Shown: positions 1-9,787 of the stretch, piece by piece
Layout: each line of letters opens with the position of its first letter
Numbering within the stretch: position 1 is the first letter of the stretch
NCBI RefSeq assembly: GCF_019457635.1
Contig: NZ_CP080412.1
Coordinates: 3,844,001 to 3,908,000, forward strand
Origin: Shewanella mangrovisoli
GTDB taxonomy: Bacteria > Pseudomonadota > Gammaproteobacteria > Enterobacterales > Shewanellaceae
Direction of reading: 5' to 3'
DNA length: 64,000 nt
Made by a program: the position numbers and the translations under genes
The notes under the pieces: model-generated
The model's input: the letters and a program-made list of their open reading frames with translations, nothing else
What the model was told of the DNA's origin: nothing
Database searches by the model: none

Positions 1-396
1 GTTACGTTCCTCCATGGCGTTGATATAAGTCATCGCCACTAATAGGAAGAGTAATAACTCGGCGTATTCCAGTAGATTGTGCTTAAAGGCGGCCTCGGAA
101 ACCTCCGACATGCCATTTTGCACATACACAAAACCTATCATGCCCCAAATAATGCCGGCTGCGACCAATACGGGTTTGGATTTACGCAGGTGCAGCGCCT
201 CTTCGGCCATCACCAAAATATAGGCGAGTACGAAGACGCATACGGCAATATATCCCACTGATGCAGCGGTTAAATCGAGCCGTTCTGTTCCTTCGGTCAT
301 TGCCCAAACTGCTGGTGAGAATCCGCTCAATATTGCAACGCAGAATAGGCTAGCGAGCACCACTCCACTGTTTTTAAACCACCGCTGTAATTTCAT
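1..396 (-). CDS. nhaD: Na+/H+ antiporter NhaD, N-terminal part (cut by window start)
   Basis: The minus-strand frame is open from ATG at 396 to the window edge, giving 132 codons of the N-terminus; the rest lies outside. The start has a signal-like hydrophobic segment followed by further membrane segments. Stretches such as LRKSKPVLVAAGIIWG and HNLLEYAELLLFLLVAMTYI are what I recall as characteristic of NhaD-type antiporters, which exchange cytoplasmic Na+ or Li+ for external H+ in the inner membrane. The identification rests on family recall from the N-terminus only. The role fits a Na+-cycling organism that also has NQR in this window. Confidence 0.85.
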   Translation of the reverse strand, partial: MKLQRWFKNSGVVLASLFCVAILSGFSPAVWAMTEGTERLDLTAASVGYIAVCVFVLAYILVMAEEALHLRKSKPVLVAAGIIWGMIGFVYVQNGMSEVSEAAFKHNLLEYAELLLFLLVAMTYINAMEERN

Positions 397-590
397 CAAA
401 GTTGATCTCTGCAAGGGAAATTAGTTCGAAAATTACCATAGCTCGGGCTCTGTAAATTTTGACAAAACGCAACTTTCTATGCATTTCCCGATAACCAAGG
501 GTATCTACAACATTAATTTTTGTATAACTACAGACATAACTAATAAAGAATTAACTAACTTTGTTTCAAGTTAGTCCAAAAACAGCCAAT

Positions 591-616
591 AAAAAAGCAC
601 CTCTCGGTGCTTTTTT
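591..616 (-). terminator. Rho-independent terminator after the DUF481 gene
   Basis: A GCACC/GGTGC hairpin is flanked by A6 and T6, so it can end transcription on either strand. It lies 20 bp beyond the stop of the DUF481 gene. Confidence 0.85.
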
Positions 617-636
617 ATTGATATCAATCACATTGA

Positions 637-1374
637 TTAGAACGAATAGAGCAAGGTCATATTTGTTTCGGTATCAGTGCTCTTTTTATCATCCAGCGGC
701 TCGCTGTTGTAACGCACGATAATCGCAAACTTCATCGCCAAGGCGCCAATAATATTGGCCGTCAGCGAGGTTTCTGAACGCGCATCTAATTTATCGCCGT
801 AGTCGGCCACAAAACGTTGCTGGAATTTTGAGGTTTCAGTGATTTCAGTTTCGAAGTTGATCACGCCGTGGGCAACCACGCTGTCATTCGAATCTGTACC
901 TTCTAGCAGGGCTTGCTCTGAATCGAGGCGTTGATAGATGTAACCGGGACCGATTTCCACATCCAAGAAGGTCTTGCTGGTGTCATAGAGTCTGTGACCA
1001 TAACCCGCCGCGCCTGAAACTGTGTAGTCATAACCAGTAAAAGGGTCGACTTCGTAGTTAGCGTTGGCAAACAGATAGCTGCGATCTGTCATCTTATAGT
1101 TGCCTTGAGCACCCGCTAAATAACGTTTAGCTGTCACTTCACCCGTATCTTCTTTGTACAAACCTTCTAAAAGATATTGGTTTTCCCAGTCACCCAATTC
1201 GTGTTTTAGGCTTAAGCGGCCCTTATAGGATGAGGTATCGGTGTTACCTGTGGTTAAGGTTGCACCTAACTCGGCTTCACCTGCGAATGTCTTGTCGCCT
1301 TTTACAAAATCGGCTCCCGCATTAGCCATAAATGGCGCAGTCATTAATAGCGCTGCGGTCAGTACTTTCTTCAT
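637..1374 (-). CDS. DUF481 family outer-membrane protein (YdiY-like)
   Basis: The 245-residue protein begins with a clear Sec signal peptide (MKKVLTAALLMTAPFMANA) and continues as alternating hydrophobic/polar beta strands ending in an aromatic residue (LLYSF), the usual signature of an outer-membrane beta barrel. The composition and the ELGATLTTGNTDTSSYKG stretch match the DUF481 family, called salt-induced outer-membrane protein in some genomes. The exact function is not known. It appears monocistronic, with its own terminator downstream. Confidence 0.8.
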   Translation of the reverse strand: MKKVLTAALLMTAPFMANAGADFVKGDKTFAGEAELGATLTTGNTDTSSYKGRLSLKHELGDWENQYLLEGLYKEDTGEVTAKRYLAGAQGNYKMTDRSYLFANANYEVDPFTGYDYTVSGAAGYGHRLYDTSKTFLDVEIGPGYIYQRLDSEQALLEGTDSNDSVVAHGVINFETEITETSKFQQRFVADYGDKLDARSETSLTANIIGALAMKFAIIVRYNSEPLDDKKSTDTETNMTLLYSF

Positions 1375-1467
1375 GTTTATCCGTTCCTGTTGCGTTTTAT
1401 CCCCTAAAAAATCTGCGCAATACTAACATTTACGATTAAAAAATGAAAATTCAACGGTTTTTTGCAT

Positions 1468-1495
1468 AAAAAAGCCCGCTAATCAGCGGGCTTTT
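1468..1495 (-). terminator. Rho-independent terminator after fba
   Basis: A perfect AGCCCGCT/AGCGGGCT stem with a 4-nt loop is bounded by an A-run and a T-run. It sits just past the fba stop codon and ends the pgk-fba transcript. Confidence 0.85.
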
Positions 1496-1511
1496 AAACG
1501 TGCTTTAAGCC

Positions 1512-2579
1512 TTACAGGTTGATCTTAGGATCTAAAGCACCTGACTGATAAGCTTTGTACATTGCTTGTAAAGACAATGGCTTAATCTTAGAAGCTTGAC
1601 CCGCACAACCGAAGGCTTCGTAGCGAACAGTACAGATGTCTGCCATCGCTTCCATAGAGGCTTTCAGGAACTTACGTGGGTCGAACTCGCTTGGGTGTTC
1701 GGCCAAGTATTTACGTACCGCACCGGTAGACGCTAAGCGTAAATCGGTATCGATGTTCACTTTACGCACACCGTGTTTGATACCTTCAACGATTTCTTCT
1801 AATGGCACGCCGTAAGTTTCAGGAATTTGACCACCGTATTGGTTGATGATCTGTAACCATTCTTGAGGTACTGAAGATGAACCGTGCATCACTAAGTGAG
1901 TGTTAGGAATGCGGGCATGGATTTCTTTGATGCGGTCGATACGCAGAACATCACCCGTTGGTTTACGGCTGAACTTGTATGCACCGTGGCTAGTACCAAT
2001 CGCAATCGCCAGCGCGTCAACATGGGTATCAGCAACGAAGCGTGCCGCTTCTTCTGGGCTGGTCAGCAGTTGGTCGTGGCTTAATACGCCTTCTGCGCCG
2101 ACACCGTCTTCTTCACCAGCAGTACCGGTTTCTAAGCTGCCTAAACAACCGATTTCACCCTCTACAGACACACCACAAGCGTGGGCGAATGCTACGGTTC
2201 TGCGAGTAACATCAACGTTGTACTCGTAAGAAGCAGGGGTTTTACCGTCGGCCATTAATGAACCGTCCATCATGACTGATGACATACCTAATTGGATAGA
2301 ACGCTGACAGATGTCAGGATCGGTACCGTGGTCCTGGTGAATACAGACTGGGATATCTGGATACTGCTCAAGTGCAGCCGTCATCAGGTATTTTAAGAAT
2401 TGTGGACGCGCATATTTACGTGCACCCGCAGAGGCTTGCACGATAACAGGGCTGTCTGTGGCTTCTGCGGCCTGCATGATGGCGCGCATTTGCTCAAGGT
2501 TGTTTACGTTGAACGCTGGCACACCGTATCCATGCTCTGCCGCGTGATCGAGTAGTTGTCGTAGGGAAATTAACGCCAT
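1512..2579 (-). CDS. fba: Class II fructose-bisphosphate aldolase
   Basis: This 355-residue zinc-dependent aldolase interconverts fructose 1,6-bisphosphate with dihydroxyacetone phosphate and glyceraldehyde 3-phosphate in glycolysis and gluconeogenesis. The start [20 protein letters not shown], the metal-site segment CIHQDHGTD and the later HGSSSVP are typical of class II enzymes. The length and sequence suit the subtype often labelled Calvin-cycle type, which in gammaproteobacteria serves central carbon flow; no Calvin-cycle genes are seen here. It lies 199 bp downstream of pgk in the same orientation, at the end of the tkt-epd-pgk-fba series. Confidence 0.95.
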   Translation of the reverse strand: MALISLRQLLDHAAEHGYGVPAFNVNNLEQMRAIMQAAEATDSPVIVQASAGARKYARPQFLKYLMTAALEQYPDIPVCIHQDHGTDPDICQRSIQLGMSSVMMDGSLMADGKTPASYEYNVDVTRRTVAFAHACGVSVEGEIGCLGSLETGTAGEEDGVGAEGVLSHDQLLTSPEEAARFVADTHVDALAIAIGTSHGAYKFSRKPTGDVLRIDRIKEIHARIPNTHLVMHGSSSVPQEWLQIINQYGGQIPETYGVPLEEIVEGIKHGVRKVNIDTDLRLASTGAVRKYLAEHPSEFDPRKFLKASMEAMADICTVRYEAFGCAGQASKIKPLSLQAMYKAYQSGALDPKINL

Positions 2580-2778
2580 TTTTTAACTCCAATAATAGGG
2601 TGACTGTCACATCAACGTTAGGTCACCGAGGTCGCTATCGTTTGGATGGATTTTTATGCTCAATCACTCAAGAACAACTTAGCCGTCTTAAGAGAATGAG
2701 CGGTTTTTTATAATTTTTTTATCAAGTTTTAGTGCCATCGCAGCGCCCTGCCGCGATGGCGCAATACCTAACTCAATG

Positions 2779-3954
2779 TTAGGCACCGCGTTGTTTTAGC
2801 ATAGCTACAGCCGGTAACTCTTTGCCTTCTAAAAACTCAAGGAAAGCGCCACCGCCAGTAGAAATGTAAGAGACTTTATCGGCGATATCATACTTGTCGA
2901 CCGCCGCTAAGGTGTCACCACCGCCAGCGATAGAGAAGGCTTTAGAATCAGCGATAGCTTGCGCGATACGCTTAGTACCTTCACCGAATTGGTCGAACTC
3001 GAACACGCCCACAGGGCCGTTCCATACGATAGTGCCAGCAGACTCGATGATTTTCGCTAACGCTTCGGCACTGTCGGGGCCGATGTCGAAAATCATGTCG
3101 CTATCGCCCACTTCATTGACCGCTTTTAAGGTCGCGGCGGCCGTTGGGCTAAACTCACCCGCAACAACCACATCGGTAGGTACAGGAATGTCGCCACCGC
3201 GGCTTTGGGCGTTCGCCACTAAGCGCTTAGCTTCATCGATTAAATCAGCTTCATACAGTGACTTACCAACATTGTGACCCGCCGCAGCAATAAAGGTGTT
3301 GGCAATACCGCCACCCACAACTAATTGGTCAACGATGCCAGATAAGCTTTCTAATACGGTCAGCTTAGTCGACACTTTAGAACCGCCAACGATGGCCACT
3401 AATGGGCGCGCTGGGTTGTCTAAGGCTTTGCCTAACGCTTCTAACTCTTGTGCTAATAATGGGCCTGCACAGGCGATAGGAGCGTGTAAGCCAACACCAT
3501 TGGTTGACGCTTCCGCCCGGTGAGCGGTACCGAAGGCATCCATCACATACACATCACATAAGGCCGCCATTTTCTTTGACAGGGCTTCGTCGTTTTTCTT
3601 CTCGCCTTTGTTGAAGCGAACGTTTTCAAACACAACCACTTCGCCTACCGCAACTTCAACGCCGTCTAAATAGTCGGTCGCTAAGCGCACAGGGCAAGAC
3701 AGGGCTTTGGCCAAGTAATCGACCACAGGTTGCATGGAGAATTCGCTGTTGTATTCACCTTCGGTTGGACGACCTAAGTGAGACATCACCATTACCGCAG
3801 CGCCTTTGGCAAGGGCTAATTCGATAGTGGGAAGAGAGGCGCGCAGACGTGCATCACTGGTGACGACGCCGTTGCTGACTGGCACATTGAGATCTTCACG
3901 AATAAGCACTCGCTTACCTTGGAGATCTAAATCTGACATATTGATAATTGCCAT
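2779..3954 (-). CDS. pgk: Phosphoglycerate kinase
   Basis: The enzyme transfers phosphate between 1,3-bisphosphoglycerate and ADP in glycolysis. The 391-residue product shows the N-terminal substrate site ([21 protein letters not shown]), GGSKVSTK, and the C-terminal nucleotide motif [10 protein letters not shown]. An upstream in-frame extension to 3978 exists, but ATG at 3954 is preferred: it has AAGGAAG at a good distance and yields the usual N-terminus ([16 protein letters not shown]). It lies between epd and fba. Confidence 0.96.
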   Translation of the reverse strand: MAIINMSDLDLQGKRVLIREDLNVPVSNGVVTSDARLRASLPTIELALAKGAAVMVMSHLGRPTEGEYNSEFSMQPVVDYLAKALSCPVRLATDYLDGVEVAVGEVVVFENVRFNKGEKKNDEALSKKMAALCDVYVMDAFGTAHRAEASTNGVGLHAPIACAGPLLAQELEALGKALDNPARPLVAIVGGSKVSTKLTVLESLSGIVDQLVVGGGIANTFIAAAGHNVGKSLYEADLIDEAKRLVANAQSRGGDIPVPTDVVVAGEFSPTAAATLKAVNEVGDSDMIFDIGPDSAEALAKIIESAGTIVWNGPVGVFEFDQFGEGTKRIAQAIADSKAFSIAGGGDTLAAVDKYDIADKVSYISTGGGAFLEFLEGKELPAVAMLKQRGA

Positions 3955-4087
3955 GGTAACGCTTCCTTTTATAATCAAAAAAACAAACTGGTTTTTGCAT
4001 CAATCGGTTAGCTTAGATAGCTACTCGGCACTCGACATCCCGTCGAATTGGCCACTAGGCTTAACCCATTGGTATAAATTCTTATCT

Positions 4088-5104
4088 TCAGCTTTGTTTA
4101 GCTGCAATCATCGCCAAACTGGTATCCAGCATACGATTTGCAAAGCCCCACTCGTTATCGCACCACAGCAACAGTTTAACCAACTGCCCTGCGCTCACCC
4201 GAGTCTGGGTGCCATCGACAATACTTGAGCGCGGATCATGGTTAAAATCACAGGATACGAGCGGCTCATCAGTATAGCCTAAGATACCGTTAAATCGTCC
4301 ATTGGCGGCCAATTCTAACACTTGATTGACGGTGGCAATATCCACTGTTTTATCTAATGTTACCGAAAGATCGATAGCTGTAACGTTGATCGTGGGAACG
4401 CGCACCGAAATCGCCTCAAACTTGTCTTTCATGTGCGGCAAAATCCGCTCGATACCGCGGGCAAGTTTAGTGTCGACGGGGATGATTGACTGACCCGCAG
4501 CTCGGGTGCGGCGTAAGTCATCATGATAGGCATCAATCACTTGCTGATCGTTCATCGCCGAATGGATAGTGGTAATCGCGCCGCTTTTCACGCCAAAGTG
4601 TTTATCCAGCACGTCGATAACGGGCACGATACAGTTGGTCGTACAAGAGGCGTTGGAGACCACAGTATGCTCGGCGCGCAGTAAGTCTTGGTTCACACCG
4701 TAAACGATAGTGCCGTCAACATCGGCAGAAGAAGGGTGACTGATTAAGACCTGTTTGGCGCCTGCGTGGATATGGGCCTCGCAACTGTTGCGATCTAAGA
4801 TGGCGCCAGTCGCTTCATAGACGATGTCGATGTCCATCTCGCGCCAAGGCAGCTTGGCTGGATCCGGTTCGTGGAGAATTTTGATGACGTCATCGCCGAT
4901 CAGCATCTGATCATCGACTAATTTGACTCTGGGCTGAAACCGACCGTGGGTAGTGTCGTACTGGGTCAGATGAATGATGGCTTCGGGCTTAGCCAACTCG
5001 TTGATTGCGACAATTTGTATTTGCTGACGTTTTCCGGACTCATATAAAGCGCGAAGGATTGAGCGGCCAATACGACCATAACCATTGATTGCGACTCGGA
5101 TCAT
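4088..5104 (-). CDS. epd: D-erythrose-4-phosphate dehydrogenase
   Basis: Epd oxidises erythrose 4-phosphate to 4-phosphoerythronate, the first step of the DXP-dependent pyridoxal 5'-phosphate pathway. The 338-residue GapA-like protein has the Rossmann start ([12 protein letters not shown]), the catalytic Cys segment SNASCTTNC, and [12 protein letters not shown]. It is assigned to Epd rather than GapA because of Epd-like stretches such as [12 protein letters not shown] and [11 protein letters not shown], and because it sits between tkt and pgk as in other gammaproteobacteria. Substrate assignment is by family; a GapA-type activity cannot be ruled out by eye. Confidence 0.93.
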   Translation of the reverse strand: MIRVAINGYGRIGRSILRALYESGKRQQIQIVAINELAKPEAIIHLTQYDTTHGRFQPRVKLVDDQMLIGDDVIKILHEPDPAKLPWREMDIDIVYEATGAILDRNSCEAHIHAGAKQVLISHPSSADVDGTIVYGVNQDLLRAEHTVVSNASCTTNCIVPVIDVLDKHFGVKSGAITTIHSAMNDQQVIDAYHDDLRRTRAAGQSIIPVDTKLARGIERILPHMKDKFEAISVRVPTINVTAIDLSVTLDKTVDIATVNQVLELAANGRFNGILGYTDEPLVSCDFNHDPRSSIVDGTQTRVSAGQLVKLLLWCDNEWGFANRMLDTSLAMIAAKQS

Positions 5105-5141
5105 TGAGGTCTTTATTTCCTCTTAACAATACTGCATATAC

Positions 5142-5170
5142 AAAAACGGCCTGCAAACGATTGCAGGCCG
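5142..5170 (-). terminator. Terminator between tkt and epd
   Basis: On the minus strand a perfect 9-bp stem (CGGCCTGCA/TGCAGGCCG, 6-nt loop) is followed by TTTTTG. It lies in the 128-bp tkt-epd spacer, so tkt transcription is probably ended or attenuated before epd. Confidence 0.75.
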
Positions 5171-5232
5171 CATTATACAGATTAACCTTTCAAAAGTTTA
5201 ACCTTTTGTCGGTAATCTCATCACCTAAGCGA

Positions 5233-7227
5233 TTAGCCTAGTGATTTTGCAGCATTCAGCACATTTTCAACGGTGAAACCGAAGTGCTTCAGCAGCACGT
5301 TGCCTGGCGCAGACTCACCAAAAGTGGTCATGCCAACAACAGTGCCTTCGAAACCAACATACTTGTACCAGAAGTCAGTATGGGCCGCTTCGATAGCGAT
5401 ACGCTTAGTCACAGCTTTTGGCAGTACAGACTCTTTGTAAGCGGCATCTTGCTTATCAAACTCAGTGTTTGATGGCATAGAAACCACGCGAACTTGTTTG
5501 CCTTGTTCGGTCAGCGCTGCAGCCGCTTCTACCGCTAATTGCACTTCACTACCAGTCGCAATCAGGATGTACTCAGGTGCACCAGCACAGTCTTGCAGTA
5601 CGTAAGCGCCTTTTGCCACATTCGCTAATTGCTCAGCAGTACGTGCTTGAGCCTTCAGGTTTTGACGGCTGAATACTAGCGATGTTGGTGCATGACGACG
5701 TTCGATAGCCGCTTTCCATGCCACTGCGGTTTCAGCCGCGTCACATGGGCGCCATACCGCCATGTTTGGCGTCATACGCAGGTTAGCTAATTGCTCAACT
5801 GGTTGGTGAGTTGGACCATCTTCACCTTGACCGATAGAGTCATGGGTGTAAACGAAGATGTTTTGAATGCCCATCAGTGCAGACATACGTACTGCGTTAC
5901 GTGCGTATTCCATGAACATCATGAACGTCGCGCCGTAGTTGATGAAACCACCATGGAGTGACACACCGTTCATGATGCCACTCATACCGAACTCACGTAC
6001 ACCGTAGTACACGTAGTTACCTGCTGGATCTTCTTGAATACCTTTAGAACCTGCCCACAAGGTCAGATTAGAACCCGCTAAGTCAGCACTGCCGCCTAAC
6101 AGTTCAGGCAGAACCGCACCGAAAGCGGCAATCGCGTTTTGTGACGCTTTACGGCTCGCGATGCCTTCGCCTTTCGCTTGGCATTCTTGGATAAATGCTT
6201 GCGCTTTAGCTTCGAAATCGGCTGGTAATTCACCTTTCAGCACACGGCGCTCGTATTCGGCAGCCAGTTCTGGGTAAGCAGCAGCGTAAGCGGCAAACTT
6301 GTCGTTCCAAGCCGCTTCACGGGCGTTACCGGCTTCTTTAGCATCCCAACCTGCGTATACGTCGGCAGGGATTTCGAATGGCGCATGTGGCCAGCCTAAG
6401 AATTCACGGGCCGCTGCGATTTCAGCATCACCTAATGGTGCGCCGTGGCAATCGTGGCTGCCAGATTTGTTTGGTGAACCAAAACCGATAATGGTTTTGC
6501 AGCAGATCATGGTTGGCTTGTCGGTCACCGCTTTTGCCGCTTCGATAGCTGCGCGAATCGCATCGCTATCGTGACCATCAACGTTAGCAATCACGTGCCA
6601 GCCGTATGATTCGAAACGTTTTGGCGTGTCATCGGTAAACCAGCCTTCAACATGACCGTCGATAGAGATGCCGTTGTCATCCCAAAATGCGATCAGTTTG
6701 CCTAGGCCTAAGGTACCTGCCAGAGAACAAGCTTCGTGGGAAATACCTTCCATCAAGCAGCCATCGCCGAGGAAGCAGTAAGTGTAGTGGTCAACAATAT
6801 CGTGACCTTCACGGTTGAACTGTGCCGCTAAGGTTTTTTCTGCAATCGCCATACCCACAGCGTTGCTGATCCCCGCCCCTAATGGGCCAGTGGTGGTTTC
6901 AACACCTGGGGTGTAACCGTATTCTGGGTGACCCGGGGTTTTTGAATGTAACTGACGGAATTGCTTCAGTTCATCGATAGGCAGGTCGTAGCCAGTCAGG
7001 TGTAATAAAGAGTAGATCAGCATAGATCCGTGACCGTTAGAGAGGATAAAACGATCTCTATCTACCCATTTCGGATTGTTCGGATTGTGCTTAAGGAAAT
7101 CATTCCACAGCACTTCAGCAATATCTGCCATGCCCATTGGGGCGCCAGGGTGGCCTGAGTTTGCTTTTTGAACTGCATCCATACTTAACGCACGGATTGC
7201 GTTGGCGAGTACTTTACGGGAAGACAT
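5233..7227 (-). CDS. tkt: Transketolase
   Basis: Transketolase moves two-carbon units between sugar phosphates in the pentose phosphate pathway using thiamine diphosphate. The 664-residue product has the expected order: N-terminal ThDP domain with the GDGCLMEG motif, a central pyrimidine-binding domain ([16 protein letters not shown]), and a C-terminal domain with [13 protein letters not shown] at 7227 is preceded by AGGAGAG. The gene heads a minus-strand block with epd, pgk and fba and is divergent from metK. Confidence 0.97.
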   Translation of the reverse strand: MSSRKVLANAIRALSMDAVQKANSGHPGAPMGMADIAEVLWNDFLKHNPNNPKWVDRDRFILSNGHGSMLIYSLLHLTGYDLPIDELKQFRQLHSKTPGHPEYGYTPGVETTTGPLGAGISNAVGMAIAEKTLAAQFNREGHDIVDHYTYCFLGDGCLMEGISHEACSLAGTLGLGKLIAFWDDNGISIDGHVEGWFTDDTPKRFESYGWHVIANVDGHDSDAIRAAIEAAKAVTDKPTMICCKTIIGFGSPNKSGSHDCHGAPLGDAEIAAAREFLGWPHAPFEIPADVYAGWDAKEAGNAREAAWNDKFAAYAAAYPELAAEYERRVLKGELPADFEAKAQAFIQECQAKGEGIASRKASQNAIAAFGAVLPELLGGSADLAGSNLTLWAGSKGIQEDPAGNYVYYGVREFGMSGIMNGVSLHGGFINYGATFMMFMEYARNAVRMSALMGIQNIFVYTHDSIGQGEDGPTHQPVEQLANLRMTPNMAVWRPCDAAETAVAWKAAIERRHAPTSLVFSRQNLKAQARTAEQLANVAKGAYVLQDCAGAPEYILIATGSEVQLAVEAAAALTEQGKQVRVVSMPSNTEFDKQDAAYKESVLPKAVTKRIAIEAAHTDFWYKYVGFEGTVVGMTTFGESAPGNVLLKHFGFTVENVLNAAKSLG

Positions 7228-7382
7228 GCTCTCTCCTGCTTAATTTGTGGGGTCTAGCGGGCAATTTGGACGCATATTTTCCCCTACATAGCGAAGCGAC
7301 GCAAACGAAAATTGCATTCCACTGTCCAGTCTGGTGGATTACACCTTTGAAGGTTTAGGCGAATTCATCTTAAAACACATTA

Positions 7383-7415
7383 AACATATTTGTAATACAA
7401 TAATTCAAATATGTT
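7383..7415. repeat. Perfect 10-bp inverted repeat in the tkt/metK spacer
   Basis: Arms AACATATTTG (7383-7392) and CAAATATGTT (7406-7415) are separated by 13 bp of AT-rich DNA. There is no T-run typical of a terminator. It could be a regulator site or simply AT-rich structure; no regulator is recognised. Confidence 0.55.
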
Positions 7416-7647
7416 ATATCCTTTGTCACATTTAGTCCCATAGCAATCAGGCTACAACCTTGGTTTGAGCTTAGCTCAGCGACAACTTACCCACCTCATC
7501 TGGAACAAAAACCACATACCACTATCAATTCATTGAGTTAGAGCAGAAACTCCAGCGCCGCAAACTCTCCCCGATTTGGGGCTTACCTCACTTTACACAC
7601 AAATATTTAGTTTAGGGGGTGTCAACCAAGGGAAATTCCACTAAAAT

Positions 7648-7679
7648 AGCCGTCTAGATGTAGATGCTTCTACACGTTT
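7648..7679 (+). promoter_or_regulatory. Probable MetJ operator array upstream of metK
   Basis: Four adjacent 8-mers (AGCCGTCT, AGATGTAG, ATGCTTCT, ACACGTTT) match the MetJ consensus AGACGTCT at 7, 5, 5 and 6 of 8 positions, ending 27 bp before the metK start. MetJ with SAM as co-repressor binds tandem 8-bp met boxes in front of met genes in gammaproteobacteria. This would give feedback control of SAM synthesis. The boxes are seen directly; MetJ binding is inferred. Confidence 0.7.
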
Positions 7680-7706
7680 GATTGCTAACGACGAGATTTT
7701 CCTACT

Positions 7707-8858
7707 ATGGCAAAGCACTTGTTTACTTCTGAGTCGGTCTCAGAAGGTCATCCCGATAAGATTGCAGATCAGATTTCTGATGCTGTGCTAGACGCGATTC
7801 TGGCCCAAGATCCTAAAGCACGTGTTGCGTGCGAAACATATGTCAAAACTGGCATGGTATTAGTAGGTGGCGAAGTGACCACCTCTGCCTGGGTTGATAT
7901 TGAAGAGCTGACCCGTAAAACGGTTCGTGAAATTGGTTATGTCCATTCCGATATGGGCTTCGATGCCGATTCTTGCGCAGTATTAAATGCGATTGGTAAA
8001 CAGTCTCCAGACATCAACCAAGGTGTCGACCGTGCCGATCCAAAAGAACAAGGTGCCGGCGACCAAGGTTTAATGTTTGGTTATGCCAGCAACGAAACTG
8101 ACATTCTGATGCCAGCGCCAATCACCTATGCCCACGCATTAGTGAAGCGCCAATCAGAAGTACGTAAAGATGGCACTCTGCCATGGTTACGCCCAGATGC
8201 GAAAAGCCAAGTCACCTTCGCTTACGAAGACAACAAAATTGTTGGTATCGATGCGATCGTACTGTCTACCCAACACAGCCCAGACATCGCCCAAGCGGAT
8301 CTGATCGAAGGCGTGATGGAAACCATCATCAAGCCAGTTCTGCCAGCACAATGGCTGAACAAGGACACTAAATACTTCATCAACCCAACTGGCCGTTTCG
8401 TTATCGGTGGCCCAATGGGTGACTGTGGTTTAACCGGTCGTAAGATCATCGTAGATACCTACGGCGGTATGGCACGTCACGGTGGTGGTGCTTTCTCTGG
8501 TAAAGACCCATCAAAAGTTGACCGTAGTGCGGCCTATGCTGCCCGTTATGTAGCGAAAAACATCGTTGCAGCAGGCTTAGCGGACCGTTGTGAGATCCAA
8601 GTGTCTTACGCTATCGGTGTGGCTGAACCTACGTCTATCAGCGTTGAGACCTTCGGTACTGGTAAAGTGTCTGAAGAAGTCTTAATCAAGTTAGTCCGTC
8701 AACACTTCGACCTGCGTCCATACGGCCTGACTGAAATGTTGAACCTGGCTCGCCCAATTTATCAAGCAACCGCCGCTTATGGTCACTTTGGCCGTAACGA
8801 GTTCCCTTGGGAAGCGACGGATAAAGCTGACGCACTGCGGGCCGATGCAGGTCTATAA
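7707..8858 (+). CDS. metK: S-adenosylmethionine synthetase
   Basis: MetK makes S-adenosylmethionine from methionine and ATP. The 383-residue product carries the N-terminal [20 protein letters not shown] motif with the active-site His, [12 protein letters not shown] (adenosine-site loop), and the P-loop-like [16 protein letters not shown]. Its length matches the E. coli enzyme. It is transcribed alone, divergent from tkt, with a MetJ-like array in front and a strong terminator behind. Confidence 0.98.
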   Translation: MAKHLFTSESVSEGHPDKIADQISDAVLDAILAQDPKARVACETYVKTGMVLVGGEVTTSAWVDIEELTRKTVREIGYVHSDMGFDADSCAVLNAIGKQSPDINQGVDRADPKEQGAGDQGLMFGYASNETDILMPAPITYAHALVKRQSEVRKDGTLPWLRPDAKSQVTFAYEDNKIVGIDAIVLSTQHSPDIAQADLIEGVMETIIKPVLPAQWLNKDTKYFINPTGRFVIGGPMGDCGLTGRKIIVDTYGGMARHGGGAFSGKDPSKVDRSAAYAARYVAKNIVAAGLADRCEIQVSYAIGVAEPTSISVETFGTGKVSEEVLIKLVRQHFDLRPYGLTEMLNLARPIYQATAAYGHFGRNEFPWEATDKADALRADAGL

Positions 8859-8886
8859 TCTGCATTAAGATCACGCTTTCGCTTGT

Positions 8887-8914
8887 AAAAAAACCGCCTA
8901 AGGGCGGTTTTTTT
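8887..8914 (+). terminator. Rho-independent terminator after metK
   Basis: An ACCGCC/GGCGGT stem lies between A7 and T7, 28 bp after the metK stop. Confidence 0.88.
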
Positions 8915-8989
8915 ATGCTTAGGATGCATTGCCTAACCCCATCATAATCAGCAAGATGGCTTTATTTGCGGGCAAAAGACAGGGACTCA

Positions 8990-9439
8990 ATGAAGTCGTT
9001 AATCGCACAACTCCAATCCTGTTCTTGGGCGACCAAGGTGGGCCATAACGAGCCCATGACCAAAACCTTAGGCAGCCTTGAAGAAATCACCACTTATCTT
9101 GAAAAGGATCCCGACCGTTTTTTCGAACCGCCCTACTCCGAACCCTATGAAAGCTTATGCGTTAGCGACCATCAGCAGGCCGACAGATTAAAGCCCCAAG
9201 TCTCTAGCGAAATCGTCGCTCAAATCGCGAAAACCGCCTATCTGGAAACGTGGAAAATAATGCCCGTTGCTGAGATTTGCGCACTGGTGTCAGATGATGC
9301 CGATACCTTAGCCACTTTACTGCTAGCCGATGCAACGCTCTCAGAATTTACCCAAGAACGTTTAGCCTGGTACTTACAAGGACGGCTTCCTTTTGGCTAT
9401 CAAGGGAATTATCCGACGGGAGAATGGTTAATCCTTTGA
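8990..9439 (+). CDS. Hypothetical protein, about 149 aa
   Basis: I do not recognise this soluble, acidic, leucine-rich protein; it has no signal peptide or membrane segment. ATG at 8990 follows CAGGGAC; a longer start (8966) and a shorter one at 9056 (MTKTLGSLEEI) are both possible. Its C-terminal half (AYLETWKIMPVAEICALVSDDADTL, seen in pieces) looks helical. It converges with the minus-strand hypothetical gene that ends 6 bp later. Base composition resembles its neighbours, so it is probably a real lineage-specific gene. Confidence 0.55.
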   Translation: MKSLIAQLQSCSWATKVGHNEPMTKTLGSLEEITTYLEKDPDRFFEPPYSEPYESLCVSDHQQADRLKPQVSSEIVAQIAKTAYLETWKIMPVAEICALVSDDADTLATLLLADATLSEFTQERLAWYLQGRLPFGYQGNYPTGEWLIL

Positions 9440-9445
9440 TTCGGA

Positions 9446-9787
9446 TTAACAGTGGTCAAAATGGGCGTTTTGCATACACAGCAGGTTTATCTGCGCGGCG
9501 GATAACAGTGCACATTCTTGCACGCCGATAATCCTTGCACCTTGAACGGCCTCAAGTGTTAAACGTTCTATAGCCGCACTGTAGGCATTGGTTCTGCCGC
9601 AATCGAGCCAACAATCCTCAATCTGCAGCCAATAGTGGGGGCGACTATCGTCGCAATCGACTTCAAATCCACGGGCTGTACATTGCTGCAACGCGCACTC
9701 GGATAATAAGACTCGCAAATTATCCCAAGCCGACAAATTGGCATTGGCGTATGTCGTCAGCAGATTGCTGACCAAGGTATCACTCAC
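9446..9787 (-). CDS. Cys-rich hypothetical protein coupled to the EAL gene
   Basis: The frame is open from 9859, but the better start is GTG at 9787, which follows GGAGAG and overlaps the upstream EAL gene by 8 bp, suggesting translational coupling. The product is about 113 residues with roughly nine cysteines, including pairs spread through LLSECALQQCTARGF and IEDCWLDCGRTNAY. It has no signal peptide or membrane segment. I do not recognise the family. The arrangement suggests a role linked to the EIIC-EAL protein, but this is inference. Confidence 0.6.
   Translation of the reverse strand: MSDTLVSNLLTTYANANLSAWDNLRVLLSECALQQCTARGFEVDCDDSRPHYWLQIEDCWLDCGRTNAYSAAIERLTLEAVQGARIIGVQECALLSAAQINLLCMQNAHFDHC

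Larger units (their letters stand above)
7228..7706. promoter_or_regulatory. Divergent tkt/metK intergenic region
   Basis: This 479-bp gene-free stretch must hold both promoters. It contains a perfect inverted repeat (7383-7415) and a MetJ-like operator array (7648-7679), listed separately. I see no small ORF with a convincing ribosome site. Confidence 0.6.

Noticed and set aside
7228..7706. SAM riboswitch before metK
   Set aside because: No SAM-riboswitch-like conserved core was seen; the MetJ-like boxes explain regulation better.
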